Positions 1 through 9,279 of a stretch of 64,000 bases of DNA are shown here, one piece after another. The first letter of the stretch is position 1, and each line of letters opens with the position of its first letter. The position numbers and the translations under genes are program-made. This DNA is from Actinomadura sp. WMMA1423 (GTDB taxonomy: Bacteria > Actinomycetota > Actinomycetes > Streptosporangiales > Streptosporangiaceae). Where the stretch lies: positions 4,588,001 to 4,652,000 of the forward strand of contig NZ_CP041244.1 in the NCBI RefSeq assembly GCF_006547145.1. Direction: 5' to 3'. The notes under the pieces are model-generated. The model ran no database searches. It saw nothing but the letters and a program-made list of their open reading frames with translations, and was not told where the DNA came from.

Positions 1-1216
1 CCCCGGCCGACCTGCGCGACCGGGTGGCGCACCTGATCGGGTCCCTCCGGGAGCCGGCGTCCGGCGGGCTCGGCGAGCTGGCGGCGGCCCTGCGGCGCGA
101 CCTCGCGGACCGTCCGGTGCGGGCGGCCGTCGTCGCCGCGTCGGCGGGCCAGGCCCGCGAGCGCCTCGCCACCCTGGCCGGGACGCTGCGCGACGGCGAA
201 GCCGCGGCCGCCGACGCGGTCAACGGGGTGTTCGCGGGACGGGCGGACCGCAGGCCGGCGATCGGCTTCATCTTCCCGGGCCAGGGCTCCGACAACGGGA
301 GGGCGGGCAGGGCGCTCACTGCCCGCTTCCAGGCCGCCCGGGACCTCTACCGAGCGGTCCCGGTTCCCGCGGCCGACGGCCCCGGCGGCCTCGAGACCGT
401 CCAGCCGCGGATCGTCGCCTCGTCCGTCGCGGGCGTTCGAGTGCTGTCAGAGCTCGGCATCGAGGCGTCGGTCGCGGCCGGCCACAGCCTCGGCGAGCTG
501 ACGGCTCTGCACTGGGCGGGCGCGTTGGGCGAGCCCGACCTGGTCGCTCTCGCGGCGGCGCACGGCCGGATCCTGGCGGACGCCTGCGACGGCCGCGGCG
601 CGATGGCCGTCGTCGGCGCGGCCCGGGACGGGGTGGAGCCGCTGCTGCGGGACGAGCCGGTCGTCATAGCCGGTGACAACAACCCGGTGCAGACCGTGGT
701 GTCGGGCCCGGCGGAGGCCGTCGCCCGCGTCCGGCGGGCCGCCGCGGCGGCCGGGCTCAGGGCGGCGAACATCCCGGTCTCGGACGCGTTCCACTCCCCC
801 AAGATGGCTCCGGCGACCGATCGGTTGCGCGCCCACCTTGAGGGCATGCGGTTCCGTCCGCTGGGGCGGCGCGTCGTGTCGACCGTGACGGGCGATGTCC
901 TGGCGCCGGACACCGACCTGCGCGACCTCCTGGTCGGCCAGCTCTGCTCGCCGGTGCTGTTCAGCGGCGCGGTCCGGCGCATGGGCGAGGAGGTGGACCT
1001 GCTCCTCGAAGTGGGCCCCGGCCAGTTGCTGACCGGCCACGCCGCCCGGATCTGCCCCGGCGTCCCGGTCGTTCCGCTGGTCACCGATGGTGATTCGGTG
1101 TCCGGACTGCTGTGCGCGGTGGCCGCCGCCTACGTGCTCGGAGCCCCGGTCCGGCTGGACCGTGCCGGCGGCCACCGTCTGGACACCGGCCCGGCTCCGG
1201 GAAAGGCGGCGCGGCC

Positions 1217-1220
<4 letters not shown>
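1..1220 (+). CDS. PKS-type acyltransferase, C-terminal part of a larger protein (5' end outside window)
   Basis: The frame is open to the left edge, so only about the last 405 residues are present. Counting from the GTG at 24, residues 80-345 form an acyl-CoA:ACP transacylase domain: PGQGS near 85, nucleophile elbow GHSLGE with Ser155, and DAFHS with His257. That last motif sits where malonyl-specific domains read HAFH and methylmalonyl ones YASH, so malonyl choice is the likelier reading. Residues before about 75 resemble a KS-to-AT linker, which suggests a ketosynthase just outside the window. No ACP, KR or DH follows, so the protein ends with the AT. Its stop overlaps the next start (ATGA), implying a shared transcript with the carboxylase. 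Confidence 0.85.
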
Positions 1221-2803
<1,583 letters not shown>

Positions 2804-2815
2804 CGCGGGCGCGCG

Positions 2816-2842
2816 AAGCCCCTGGCGGTGAGCCAGGGGCTT
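2816..2842. terminator. Bidirectional hairpin terminator between convergent genes
   Basis: Perfect 11-bp stem (AAGCCCCTGGC / GCCAGGGGCTT) with a GGTGA loop, followed by TTTC. It lies between the carboxylase stop and the stop of the convergent SARP gene, so it can end both transcripts. Confidence 0.8.
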
Positions 2843-2857
2843 TCACCGTTCTCAGCC

Positions 2858-3700
2858 TTACGCGGCCGACCAGTTGCGGCTGTCCTCCTCGCGAAACCAG
2901 GGAAGCGCCTCGGCCTCCAGCGCGGGATCCCCCGACAGGATGGCCGTCTGCAGCCGCTGCACTCTCGGGCCGGGCTCGACCCCCAGCTCACTGTTCAGCA
3001 CGGTGCGAAGACGGTGGAACGCCTGCAGGGAGCGCGCGACATGCCCCGCACGGTAGAGGGCCGCCATCAGGAACGCGCAGAGGTTCTCGTTCATGGGGTT
3101 CTTGGCCGACACGAGGGTCAGCTCGCCCAGCAGATCGGTGTGCCGCCCCAGGATCAGATCCGCCTCGATGCGCCGCTCCAGCGCCCCGAGCCGCGACTCC
3201 TCCAGCGACGCCGTCTCGATCTCAAGGATCCGCCCCCGGCGGACGTCCACCAGTGCGGGGCCCCGCCACAATTCCAGCGCGCGCCCGAATTCCTCCGAGG
3301 CGAGGTGGTGATCACTGGTCTCGGCCGCCGCGCGTCCGGCCCGCACGTGCTCCTCGAACGCATCGACGTCCGTCCGGCACTCGCCCTTCTCCAGCAGATA
3401 TCCGTTGTGCCGGGTGCCGAGAATTCGCCGCACGCCCGGATCACCGGGACATGCGGCGCTCATTGCGTTGCGCAACTGCAGGACATATGTCTGCAAGGTG
3501 GTGGCGTAACTGCGCGGCGGCTGGTCGCCCCACAGTTCCTCGACGAGTTCCGGAACCGTGACGACCTGACCCGCGTTGAGCGCCAGCAGCGCCACGACCT
3601 GGCGCTGCTTGGGCGCACTGGCCGTCACCGGCGCCCCGTCGAGGCGGAGGGACAGCGGGCCGAGCAGGTCGACGCCCAGCGACCGGGAGCCTGACTTCAT
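2858..3700 (-). CDS. SARP-family transcriptional activator (OmpR-type winged helix + BTAD)
   Basis: A 280-residue pathway-specific activator of the Streptomyces antibiotic regulatory protein family. Residues 1-95 are a winged-helix DNA-binding domain (APKQRQVVALLALNAG, LVEELWGDQPPRS, LQTYVLQLRNAM). Residues 100-245 are the bacterial transcriptional activation domain (YLLEKGECRTDVDAFEE onward, ending ELGVEPGPRVQRLQ). The usual length of small SARPs is 260-280, so the gene is complete. The ATG at 3700 follows GGGGAG at a rather short spacing. It is transcribed toward the carboxylase and divergently from the hydrolase. The heptamer repeats at 3806-3834 in the divergent spacer are a likely binding site. 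Which PKS genes it controls lies mostly outside the window. Confidence 0.92.
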   Translation of the reverse strand: MKSGSRSLGVDLLGPLSLRLDGAPVTASAPKQRQVVALLALNAGQVVTVPELVEELWGDQPPRSYATTLQTYVLQLRNAMSAACPGDPGVRRILGTRHNGYLLEKGECRTDVDAFEEHVRAGRAAAETSDHHLASEEFGRALELWRGPALVDVRRGRILEIETASLEESRLGALERRIEADLILGRHTDLLGELTLVSAKNPMNENLCAFLMAALYRAGHVARSLQAFHRLRTVLNSELGVEPGPRVQRLQTAILSGDPALEAEALPWFREEDSRNWSAA

Positions 3701-3805
3701 CTTCTCTCCCCAAAATGCAATGGCGACCCTTTCCCGGAGATCATGCCTCCCGGTGCTGCGCGTTTCCAGTTCGACGGCCTTCCGCGAACAAGGCTCAGGA
3801 AGGAT

Positions 3806-3834
3806 GCGAGCGATTCTCGACCGGACACCGACCG
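3806..3834 (+). promoter_or_regulatory. Putative SARP operator: three heptamers at 11-bp spacing
   Basis: GCGAGCG (3806), TCGACCG (3817) and CCGACCG (3828) repeat with an exact 11-bp period, one helical turn. They end 55 bp before the hydrolase ATG, where a -35 region would lie. SARPs of the ActII-ORF4/DnrI type are known to bind TCGAG-like direct heptamers with 11-bp spacing overlapping the -35. The sequence pattern is seen directly; the binding is inferred. Confidence 0.6.
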
Positions 3835-3889
3835 GCATGCAGAAGATTGGGCGGCGCGGACACACATCCCATTCGGCGAGGAGAGCGCG

Positions 3890-4666
3890 ATGCGTAAAGT
3901 CGTTTCCCGGGACGGCACGACGATCGCTTATGAGAGCGCGGGCGACGGCCCGCCGATCGTCCTCCTCAACGGCGCCTTCCGCGATCACACCATCTTCGAC
4001 GCGCTCGTGCCCGAACTCGCGCCGCACTGCACCGCCTACGTCTACGACCGGCGCGGGCGGGGGCAGAGCGGCGACTCCCCCGCCTACGCCGTCGAGCGGG
4101 AGATCGAGGACCTCGACGCGGTCATCACCGAGGCCGGGGGCGAGGCGGTCGTGTTCGCCGGGTCCTGCGGCGCGAACCTGGCGCTCGAAGCGGCGATGGC
4201 CGGCGTCCCGATCACCAAGCTGGCGCTGCACGAGCCTTTCTACCGGGCCGAGGGGTACCCGAAGCCCCCGGCCGGCTACATGGACGACCTGCGGGCCCTG
4301 CTGAAGGACGGAAAGCGCGGGGAGGCCGCGGAGAGCTTCCTCACCCGACTGATGGACTTCAGCCCCGAGACGATCGCGGAGTGGCGCCGGACCCCGCTGT
4401 GGGCGACGAACGAGGCGAACGCGCACACCCTCGTCTACGACACGGCCATCTGCGGCGACCACTCCGTCCCGGTCGAGCGGCTGGCCGGCCTGCGCACCCC
4501 GGCGCTGGTCGTCAACAGCGACGGCACCAGCGACTGGCTGCGCGCGGCGGCCCGGGCGACCGCCGCCGCGCTCCCCAACGGCTGGGGGATGCAGTTGCCC
4601 GGCTCATGGCACCGCGTGGACACCGAGATCCTCGGCCGCGTCCTGACCGGTTTCGCCACCACCTGA
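3890..4666 (+). CDS. Alpha/beta hydrolase
   Basis: A 258-residue cytoplasmic alpha/beta hydrolase without signal peptide. The nucleophile elbow is AGSCGAN (Ser in the GxSxG position, first Gly replaced by Ala). The acid is likely the Asp in NSDGTSDW, and the base is His in PGSWHRVD. An HG-like loop reads LNGAF near residue 28, and DRRGRGQSG is typical of the family. The ATG at 3890 has GGAGAG 5 nt upstream; in-frame codons back to 3743 lack a better ribosome site. It is divergent from the SARP gene and sits behind its putative operator, so a role in the adjacent polyketide pathway (hydrolysis or product editing) is plausible but unproven. Confidence 0.88.
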   Translation: MRKVVSRDGTTIAYESAGDGPPIVLLNGAFRDHTIFDALVPELAPHCTAYVYDRRGRGQSGDSPAYAVEREIEDLDAVITEAGGEAVVFAGSCGANLALEAAMAGVPITKLALHEPFYRAEGYPKPPAGYMDDLRALLKDGKRGEAAESFLTRLMDFSPETIAEWRRTPLWATNEANAHTLVYDTAICGDHSVPVERLAGLRTPALVVNSDGTSDWLRAAARATAAALPNGWGMQLPGSWHRVDTEILGRVLTGFATT

Positions 4667-4697
4667 CACGAGCGCCGCGACCCCTGCACGGGCCCGG

Positions 4698-4728
4698 AAC
4701 ACCCCGTGGCCCGAAGGCCCGGGGTGTT
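4698..4728. terminator. Bidirectional hairpin terminator
   Basis: Arms AACACCCCGTGGCC and GGCCCGGGGTGTT pair over 13 bp with one bulged base and a CGAA loop, followed by TTTC. It lies between the convergent hydrolase and the 119-residue gene. Confidence 0.8.
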
Positions 4729-4739
4729 TCGACGGCGCT

Positions 4740-5099
4740 CTACGCGCCCACGGCCATGAGCCCGCGCTCGTAGTCGCCGAGCCACCGCCGGATGCTGTCG
4801 CCGACGGCGAGCATGTCGAGGCGGTAGTGCTCGACCAGCACGCTGCCCTGCGCCATCAGGTCGCGGTGCGCCTGGTCGTCGAGCAGCTCGAACACCTGGG
4901 TCACCTCTCCCTTGATGATGAAGAACCCGGCCTCGATCTCGGCGTCGCCGCTGCCGAGCATGAAGGGCTCGAAGTAGGTGAGCCGCCCGTCCGCGACGAG
5001 GCCGCGGTAGTGCTCGACGGACTTCTGGAAGAGGTCGAGGGCGTCCTTCTCGCGTCCCGGCCGCGGAGCGCCCCACCTGATCAGAATTCCGGTTTCCAT
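4740..5099 (-). CDS. Small uncharacterised protein (119 aa)
   Basis: I do not recognise the family with certainty. The protein is soluble, 119 residues, beginning METGILIRWG and rich in short strand/helix alternation (FFIIKGEVTQVFELLDD). That pattern would fit a dimeric alpha-beta barrel such as small monooxygenases or aromatic cyclases, but no diagnostic residue is visible. The ATG at 5099 has GGGGGGAG a few nt upstream; the longer frame to 5246 lacks a ribosome site and is low complexity. Its neighbours are a SARP-linked hydrolase and, divergently, a SnoaL-like gene, so it may belong to the polyketide cluster. The operator at 5259-5280 may control it. Confidence 0.75.
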   Translation of the reverse strand: METGILIRWGAPRPGREKDALDLFQKSVEHYRGLVADGRLTYFEPFMLGSGDAEIEAGFFIIKGEVTQVFELLDDQAHRDLMAQGSVLVEHYRLDMLAVGDSIRRWLGDYERGLMAVGA

Positions 5100-5258
5100 G
5101 AATCTCCCCCCGATCTTCCAGCCTGGCCACGCGGGGCCCGCGGCCCCGCGACCACGTCCTTCTTCCACGTCTCTCTCTTCCACCCGAGCACATGACCGGC
5201 CCCGGCGGGCAAGGGACGAACGTCCCCCATCCACAGCAGCCCGCACCCGTCCACCTAA

Positions 5259-5297
5259 AATAATTCGTTGACGAATAATTCTCTAACGAACTACATT
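5259..5297. promoter_or_regulatory. AT-rich operator/promoter in divergent spacer
   Basis: Arms AATAATTCGT (5259-5268) and ACGAATAATT (5271-5280) form a near-perfect dyad (one mismatch per 10) around TG. It overlaps a -35-like TTGACG (5268-5273), with TACATT (5292-5297) 18 nt downstream as -10. A dyad over the -35 in an AT-rich island is typical of a TetR- or MarR-type repressor site, but no such regulator gene is in reach. Confidence 0.55.
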
Positions 5298-5303
5298 GCC
5301 TCC

Positions 5304-5363
5304 ATGACCGCACCCGCCGTCGCCCCGGCTCGCCGGGCGGCCGCCCTTGCCCGAGATCTCTGA
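5304..5363 (+). CDS. Possible 19-aa upstream ORF before the SnoaL-like gene
   Basis: An ATG seven nt after the -10-like TACATT opens a 19-codon frame (MTAPAVAPARRAAALARDL) that stops 13 nt before the SnoaL-like start. It could be a leaderless leader peptide coupled to the next gene or chance. There is no ribosome-binding site, which fits only leaderless translation. Confidence 0.25.
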   Translation: MTAPAVAPARRAAALARDL

Positions 5364-5376
5364 TGGGAGAGCCCTC

Positions 5377-5841
5377 ATGCCCGAACCCCTCACCCCGCGC
5401 GAGGTCTTTCTCAAGCTCGTGCACGGCGTCTGCGAGGAACGAGGAGAAGAGATCATCGACCTCTACGCCGAGCGGACGCACGTGGAGCACCCCTTCCATC
5501 CGCTCGCGGCGCCCCCGCTGCGGTCTCGCGAGGAACTACGCGCGCACTTCGGCTTCAGCGCGCCTCCCGGCACCTGCACCGGGTACACCCTCCGTCGCCG
5601 GCCGATCGGCATCACCGTCCACGAGACCGCGGATCCCGAGGTCATCGTGGCCGAGTTCCGGTACGAGGGGACCGTGGTGGAGACCGGCGAGCCGTTCGGC
5701 TACCCGGCGGTCTTCGTCATGCGGGTCCGCGACGGGAAGATCGTCGAATCCCGCGACTACCTCGACCACCTGGGTTCCGCCCGGGCGCGCGGGCAGCTCG
5801 GCGACGTCCTCGACGCGGTCGGGGAGCACTACGGCGCCTGA
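5377..5841 (+). CDS. SnoaL-like / NTF2-fold protein
   Basis: A 154-residue protein of the nuclear-transport-factor-2 fold. The N-terminal helix is followed by DLYAERTHVEHPFHP, the acidic/His patch typical of SnoaL-like cyclases and isomerases. The C-terminal strands include YPAVFVMRVRDGKIVESRDYLD, a family signature. The ATG at 5377 has GGGAGA seven nt upstream and is preferred to the TTG at 5347. Members act as polyketide cyclases, ketosteroid isomerases or stress proteins; here the polyketide neighbours favour a cyclase-like or tailoring role, as inference. It is preceded by the AT-rich operator/promoter at 5259-5297. Confidence 0.82.
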   Translation: MPEPLTPREVFLKLVHGVCEERGEEIIDLYAERTHVEHPFHPLAAPPLRSREELRAHFGFSAPPGTCTGYTLRRRPIGITVHETADPEVIVAEFRYEGTVVETGEPFGYPAVFVMRVRDGKIVESRDYLDHLGSARARGQLGDVLDAVGEHYGA

Positions 5842-5929
5842 CCCGCGAGGCCGGACCCGCGAGAGCGGCAGACCCATGCCGGTCACGCTTCACCGTCGAC
5901 CAGGAGCCGGGTGGCCCTGGCCCGTGTGG

Positions 5930-6568
5930 TCAGCGGCGGAACGGGCCGGTCACGCAGCAGGTGATCCCGCCCGTGGACGAGCCGCTGGTACCGCGCTGCG
6001 AGGAGAAGTAGAGGCGGTCGCCGGCCGGGGTGAACGCCGGGCCGGTGATCTCCGAGGCGGACTGGCCGTCGACGCGCAGGAACACCGAGATCCCGTCGTC
6101 CGGGGTGATCATGCAGATCTCCATGTTTCCGCCGTCCTCCGCGACGTAGAGATCGCCGACCGAGGAGCCGGTGACGTTGTCGACGCCGGTGAGCGGCGCG
6201 GTGCCCGGGCCCACCAGGTTGTCGTCGTAGGCCAGCTCGTAGGTGCCGCTCGCGAGGTTCAGCTGCCAGACCCGGTTGTCGCCCTTCGTCGTGAACCACA
6301 CCGTGTCGTTCGCGTAGTGGCAGCCCTCGCCGCCGTTGAACCGCTTGGCGCCGGAGACCTGGTCGCGGGTGGCGGTCGGCGAGCCGTCCGGGTCCGGGAC
6401 GTCCGCCCAGGTGAACGACCTGGAGGCGCCCGACCCCGCCACCAGCGCCTGCAGCCTGCCCGCGGAGAGGTCACCCCAGGTGGTGGGGACGAACCGGTAG
6501 AGGCAGCCGTCGGTGCGGTCCTCGGTCAGATAGATCGCGCGCCGCACCGGATCGGCCGCGGCGCTCAC
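5930..6568 (-). pseudogene. C-terminal remnant of a PhoX-type (DUF839) phosphatase
   Basis: The 212-residue frame matches the C-terminal half of DUF839/PhoX proteins: RRAIYLTEDRTDGCLYRF, FNGGEGCHYANDTVWFTT and YVAEDGGNMEICMI, with a natural-looking end (VTGPFRR). Complete members are normally well over 400 residues with a Tat signal. Here the homology begins abruptly at about 6560. The frame further upstream reads unrelated sequence into the divergent phosphatase spacer, and no signal peptide or N-terminal domain is present. The GTG at 6568 has no ribosome site. It is probably a truncated, non-functional gene left by deletion. Confidence 0.72.
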
Positions 6569-6663
6569 GCGCGGGTCCCTCAGCGAACCGCGTTGTATGT
6601 TGAGCGCGTGACCGATTGATCTTGCCCGGCCCGCCGTCGCCGGGCGGTGGCGGGAGTGAGGCC

Positions 6664-7173
6664 ATGCGGACCACGGGCCGGGGAGCGCCTGACGCCGGGA
6701 CGCCCTGGGATGAGATCGTCCCGCTGCTCTGGATGGGCGGGCACCACTACCGCGATCCGGCCGGCGTCCTGACGCCGGCCGTCGCGGGCCGCGAGTTCGA
6801 TCTCGTCATCAGCCTCTACGTGCGCGAGGGCCACGGGCCGGACGGGAATGTCGAGCACCGCCGCCTGGAGATTCCGGACGGCCCGTTGACCACCGAGCAG
6901 ATCGAGAGGGTCTGCCTCGCTGCGGAACTGGCCGCGGAGTCGGTCCGGCAAGGGCGCCGGGTACTGGTCCGCTGCCATTCCGGCTACAACCGTTCCGGTC
7001 TCGTCGTCGCCCAAGCCCTCACACTTCTGGGCTACGGCACCGATGACGCCGTCTTTCTGATCCGGTACCGGCGGTCGAAGTGGGCGCTGAACAACTCCTT
7101 GTTCGTGGACTACCTGAACACAGGGCTCGATGTGGCGCTTCTGCTGACGGACCTCGGTTCGGCGGCCGGATGA
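6664..7173 (+). CDS. Protein-tyrosine/dual-specificity phosphatase-like protein
   Basis: A 169-residue cysteine phosphatase. The signature loop is RCHSGYNRSG, giving CX5R with Cys104 and Arg110. Upstream are LWMGGHHY and FDLVISLYV, which match the N-terminal strands of dual-specificity phosphatases. No general-acid Asp is obvious in the expected WPD-like place; Asp in EIPDGPL (near residue 77) is the candidate. The ATG at 6664 follows GGGAGTGAGG. It would dephosphorylate protein Tyr/Ser/Thr residues in the cytosol. It is monocistronic, starting next to the PhoX remnant and facing the leftward ABC permease gene. Confidence 0.85.
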   Translation: MRTTGRGAPDAGTPWDEIVPLLWMGGHHYRDPAGVLTPAVAGREFDLVISLYVREGHGPDGNVEHRRLEIPDGPLTTEQIERVCLAAELAAESVRQGRRVLVRCHSGYNRSGLVVAQALTLLGYGTDDAVFLIRYRRSKWALNNSLFVDYLNTGLDVALLLTDLGSAAG

Positions 7174-7192
7174 AGCGGGGCGCGGTCGCGCG

Positions 7193-7990
7193 CTACGCCG
7201 CCGGGTCCCGTCTCGCGAGGACGAGGGCGGCGAGAGCGGTGGCCAGGGCGATCGTGGCGAGCTGGCACGCGATCCCGGGGGCGAGGTGCGCACCGCCGGA
7301 CGGGTCGAACAGGTGCGTCCAGGCCTGCCAGTAGTGCACGGGGAGGACGACCGTCACGGCGTGGAGCGCGGACTGGCCGTCGAGGATCGTCGCCGCCACC
7401 ACGAAGGCGATGGCGGTCGCGAGCGCTTCGGCGCCGCGGGGCAGGAGCAGGCCCAGGGTGAAGGCGATCGCGGCGATGCTCAGCATGCAGAGGACGGTGT
7501 AGCCGCAGGCGGCCAGGACGCGGGTGATGGCGTCGCCGGCGGTCAGCGGGGGCGCGCCGATGATGTGGAAGGGATGCGGGCCGAAGAGGGCGAGGCCGCT
7601 CAGCAGGCCGGCCGCCGGCACGCACGCGGTGGCGGCCAGGGTGGTGATCGCGACCGCGGCGAGCTTGCCGGCCAGCAGCCGCGAGCGCGTGACCGGGGCG
7701 ACGTAGAGGTAGCGCAGTGTGCCCCAGTCCCGGTCGGCGGATCCGATCGCCGTGGCCAGCAGCGCCACCACGATGGGGAGCAGCAGGGGCGCGATGAACT
7801 GCAGGCTCGCGATCGTGTGGTTGAGGGCGGAGTACGTGGCCGCGCCGAACAGGCCGTCCTGGGCGCCGTTGCGGTGCCCCGCATGGGGAGCGGTCGCGAG
7901 CGCGGCCGCGACGGGAACGGCGGCAAGGCAGGCGAGCGCCATGAGAGTGCGGACGCGGAGCAGTTGGCTGGTCAGTTCAACGCGCAGCAT
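7193..7990 (-). CDS. ABC-2 type exporter permease
   Basis: A 265-residue integral membrane protein with about six segments: near residues 18-35, 65-85, 105-130, 150-170, 175-195 and 235-258. It contains the cytoplasmic-loop pattern SADRDWGTLRYLYVAPVTRSRLLAGK, usual for ABC-2 permeases of the NatB/bacitracin-resistance kind. The ATG at 7990 overlaps the end of the ATPase gene by 14 nt, so the two are translationally coupled and form one exporter. The substrate cannot be read from sequence. PadR control suggests it responds to a small hydrophobic or antibiotic-like compound. Confidence 0.9.
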   Translation of the reverse strand: MLRVELTSQLLRVRTLMALACLAAVPVAAALATAPHAGHRNGAQDGLFGAATYSALNHTIASLQFIAPLLLPIVVALLATAIGSADRDWGTLRYLYVAPVTRSRLLAGKLAAVAITTLAATACVPAAGLLSGLALFGPHPFHIIGAPPLTAGDAITRVLAACGYTVLCMLSIAAIAFTLGLLLPRGAEALATAIAFVVAATILDGQSALHAVTVVLPVHYWQAWTHLFDPSGGAHLAPGIACQLATIALATALAALVLARRDPAA

Positions 7991-8897
7991 GCTCGTCGTC
8001 TCCTTGGGTCATGGTGAGGAACACGTCTTCCAGCGACCGATTCGCCTGGTGCACCGCGGTGACGCCGATTCCGGCCGTGACCAGCGCGCGGACGAGGTCG
8101 CGTGAGGCGGCCCGCGGCGCCGTGACGGTGACCTCGCCGCCTCGCGCCGCGACGGTGGCGACGCCGGGTATCCGCCCCAGGACGGCGGCGGCCCGCTCGC
8201 CGTCGTCCACCTCGATGAGGTGGGTGCCGGTGTCGTCCAGCAGGTCGGCGAGTGGTCCGGCGGCGACCAGGCGGCCGCGGTTCATGACGACCACGTGGGT
8301 CGCCAGCTGCTGCACCTCGGCCAGCTGATGGCTGGAGACGAGCACCGCCGCCCCTCGTCCGGCCATCTCCCGCAGGTGCTCGCGCAGGGCCCGCACCTCG
8401 GCGGGGTCCAGCCCGTTGGCCGGTTCGTCGAGGATCAGCACGTCGGGCGCCCGCATGAGCGCCTGGGCCAGCATCAGCCGCTGCTTCATCCCCGTCGAGT
8501 AGCCCTTGACCTTGCGGCCGATCGCCGGGCCGAGCCCCGCGAGGTCGAGCGCGGCGTCCAGCGCGGGTGGCGGCCAGGCGCGCCGGGTCGCCGACCACAG
8601 GAGCCTGAGGTTGGCGGCGCCGGACAGGTGGGGCACGAACGCGGGACCGTCGATGAGCACGCCGACTCGGCGGAGCACCGCGCTGCCGAGCCCGACCGGC
8701 CGTCCGAGGATCGTCGCGGCGCCGGCGTCCGGCGAGGACAGCCCGACCAGCATCCGCATCGTGGAGGTCTTGCCCGCGCCGTTCGGCCCGAGCAGGCCGC
8801 AGATCTGGCCGGCCTCCACGGCGAATCCGAGATCGGTGACGGCCCGCGTGCGCCCGTACCGCTTGGAGAGTCCACGGGCTTGGATCGGTGGTTCCAT
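7977..8897 (-). CDS. ABC transporter ATP-binding protein
   Basis: A 306-residue ATPase. Walker A is GPNGAGKT (near residue 39), the signature is YSTGMKQ, Walker B is VLILDEP, followed by the switch His in SSHQLAE. The C-terminal about 80 residues (from DDTGTHLIEVDD) form the extra domain common in drug and antibiotic exporter ATPases. It powers the permease encoded just downstream. The start is uncertain: ATGs at 8897, 8906 and 8915 are in frame, none with a ribosome site, and all lie in or beside the 14-bp operator repeats. Leaderless initiation is therefore likely. Confidence 0.92.
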   Translation of the reverse strand: MEPPIQARGLSKRYGRTRAVTDLGFAVEAGQICGLLGPNGAGKTSTMRMLVGLSSPDAGAATILGRPVGLGSAVLRRVGVLIDGPAFVPHLSGAANLRLLWSATRRAWPPPALDAALDLAGLGPAIGRKVKGYSTGMKQRLMLAQALMRAPDVLILDEPANGLDPAEVRALREHLREMAGRGAAVLVSSHQLAEVQQLATHVVVMNRGRLVAAGPLADLLDDTGTHLIEVDDGERAAAVLGRIPGVATVAARGGEVTVTAPRAASRDLVRALVTAGIGVTAVHQANRSLEDVFLTMTQGDDEHAAR

Positions 8898-8905
8898 GGA
8901 AGCCA

Positions 8906-8969
8906 TAGTACGCATCACGTAGTACTCATCGCGTAGTACTTGATGCGAAGCATCGCGACGCGTACTACG
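8906..8969. promoter_or_regulatory. PadR operator: three 14-bp direct repeats plus inverted arm
   Basis: TAGTAC recurs at 8906, 8920 and 8934 inside 14-bp units of the form TAGTACxCATCxCG. It is followed by the dyad GATGC-GAA-GCATC (8942-8954) and GTACTAC (8962-8968). It fills the whole spacer between the ABC operon and padR and runs into the ATPase start region, so one bound regulator could repress both directions. Confidence 0.65.
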
Positions 8970-8979
8970 ATCGGATGCC

Positions 8980-9279
8980 ATGCACGGCAACGACGCGCAG
9001 ATGCTGGTGCTCACCGTCCTCGCGAACGGTCCGCTGCACGGCTACGCCATCAACACGGCGATCGAGCGGCTCACCGGCCGGCGGCTCGGCCCGGGCAGCC
9101 TCTACGGAGCGCTGACCCGGCTGGAGGCCAAGAACCTCATCGAGCCGCTGCCCGAGGAGGGCCGCCAGCGCACGCTCCGCCTGACCCCCGAGGGGCGCAC
9201 CGCCTTGGAGCAGGAGTTGCGGACGATGGCGCACGTCGCCGCCGTCGGGCTGCGCAACCTCGGGGTGCGGACGACATGA
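8980..9279 (+). CDS. PadR-family transcriptional regulator
   Basis: A 99-residue winged-helix repressor of the short PadR subfamily. HGYAINTAIERLTGRRLGPGSLYGALTRLE is split by the recognition helix; RLTPEGRTALEQEL forms the wing and start of the dimer helix. The ATG at 8980 lies eight nt after a TACGAT -10-like hexamer, so leaderless translation is possible. It is divergent from the ABC exporter, and the spacer is filled by its presumed operator. The stop overlaps the next start (ATGA), so regulator and membrane protein are co-expressed, a usual arrangement for PadR units. Confidence 0.92.
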   Translation: MHGNDAQMLVLTVLANGPLHGYAINTAIERLTGRRLGPGSLYGALTRLEAKNLIEPLPEEGRQRTLRLTPEGRTALEQELRTMAHVAAVGLRNLGVRTT

